Source of the DNA: DASZHJ01 sp035938015
GTDB taxonomy: Bacteria > Pseudomonadota > Alphaproteobacteria > ATCC43930 > CGMCC-115725
NCBI GenBank assembly: GCA_035938015.1
Contig: DASZHJ010000096.1
Span: forward strand, 1 to 14,044
DNA length: 14,044 nt
Direction of reading: 5' to 3'
Part shown: positions 13,584 through 14,044 of the stretch, piece after piece
Numbering within the stretch: position 1 is the first letter of the stretch
Layout of the letters: each line of letters opens with the position of its first letter
The notes under the pieces: generated by a model
What the model was told of the DNA's origin: nothing
Databases searched by the model: none
The model's input: only the letters and a program-made list of their open reading frames with translations
Translations under genes and position numbers: made by a program

Positions 13584-14044
13584 TCAGCCGAGCTCGACCA
13601 GGACGGGCTGGTGATCCGAGGCGTCCGTCTTCACGTCGACTTGCACGCCGCGCAACCGATCGGCGAGATCGCCAGTGAGGAAGACGAAGTCTCGGCAATT
13701 CGGTCCCTTCGGCCATTGGTCGGCGTCATAAATTCCGGCCGTTGGCTCATGAGACTTTTCTGGGTGGCGCACGCTCCAGGCGTCGCGGAATGCCGGCACG
13801 CCCGACGGGAAGGGCGATAGCATGCGATTGTATTCGGGCCAGCCCGGCTCGAAGTTGAAATCGCCGCAGAGGAGGGCGGTCGCGGGCCGCGGCGAGGCTC
13901 GATAGAGGCCCTCGAAGGCGTCGTCGCCGGGCGTCGCCGCGCGTCGTGCCGCCTCCTCGTGGCGGGTCCGGATGGCGTCCACCTGGGCCAGTCGATGCCT
14001 TTCCGAATGGAACTCCAGATGGGTGGTGATGACGCGCATCGGGC
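13584..14044 (-). CDS. Endonuclease/exonuclease/phosphatase-family protein, C-terminal part (cut by window edge)
   Basis: The last roughly 153 residues of an EEP (DNase I/AP endonuclease-like) metal-dependent phosphoesterase; the 5' part lies beyond the window. Visible conserved blocks, counted from the methionine at 14039, are RVITTHLEFHSE (2-13), LLCGDFNFEPGWPEY (57-71) with the metal/catalytic D60 and N62, and the terminal SDHQPVLVEL (141-150) with the catalytic Asp-His pair. CRDFVFLTGDL (115-125) is the usual strand preceding it. The methionine at 14039 is not a credible start because the motif before it is missing and the frame continues to the edge. Substrate (nucleic acid, sphingomyelin-type lipid or other phosphodiester) cannot be told from this part. 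Probably co-transcribed with the GlcG-like gene downstream. Confidence 0.85.
   Translation of the reverse strand, partial: PMRVITTHLEFHSERHRLAQVDAIRTRHEEAARRAATPGDDAFEGLYRASPRPATALLCGDFNFEPGWPEYNRMLSPFPSGVPAFRDAWSVRHPEKSHEPTAGIYDADQWPKGPNCRDFVFLTGDLADRLRGVQVDVKTDASDHQPVLVELG

Overview
The window is GC-rich, almost fully coding DNA from a Gram-negative bacterium. Gene density, Shine-Dalgarno starts, repeated ATGA stop/start overlaps and a Tat-type signal on a periplasmic binding protein suggest a proteobacterium, probably an alphaproteobacterium with a large catabolic repertoire. That placement is inference; there is no rRNA or marker gene. I found no mobile element, CRISPR array, tRNA or rRNA. 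The longest non-coding stretch is about 229 bp.

Left arm (minus strand, transcribed from about 7987 down to 34): an apparent seven-gene operon. It encodes a branched-chain-amino-acid-type (HAAT) ABC importer, namely a Tat-exported binding protein, permeases LivH and LivM and ATPases LivG and LivF. These are followed directly by a molybdenum-hydroxylase large subunit (xanthine dehydrogenase/CoxL superfamily) and an ACMSD-like metal-dependent amidohydrolase. The reading is import of a small organic acid or aromatic, Mo-dependent hydroxylation, then decarboxylation or hydrolysis. The [2Fe-2S] and FAD subunits normally needed by the hydroxylase are not in this window.

Centre: a 229-bp divergent intergenic region (7988-8216) holds a 19-bp near-perfect dyad, a TTGATCAA palindrome, and a sigma70-like promoter with a 14-bp palindrome over its -10 side.

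Right arm (plus strand, 8217-13144): a bacterial-luciferase-family flavin monooxygenase, a TetR-family regulator (probable TTG start, own promoter with an overlapping dyad), a 3-hydroxyisobutyrate-dehydrogenase-family oxidoreductase, a PLP-dependent group II decarboxylase-like enzyme, and an O6-alkylguanine-DNA alkyltransferase whose start lies inside the decarboxylase gene. The first and third genes, with the regulator, look like a regulated degradation cassette.

Far right (minus strand): a GlcG/HbpS-family protein overlaps the alkyltransferase tail-to-tail by 44 bp. Upstream of it is the C-terminal part of an endonuclease/exonuclease/phosphatase-family protein cut by the window edge.

No gene here is of an unrecognisable family. 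The most interesting material is the unusual gene combination in the liv-type operon and the dyad-overlapped promoters of the divergent cassette.
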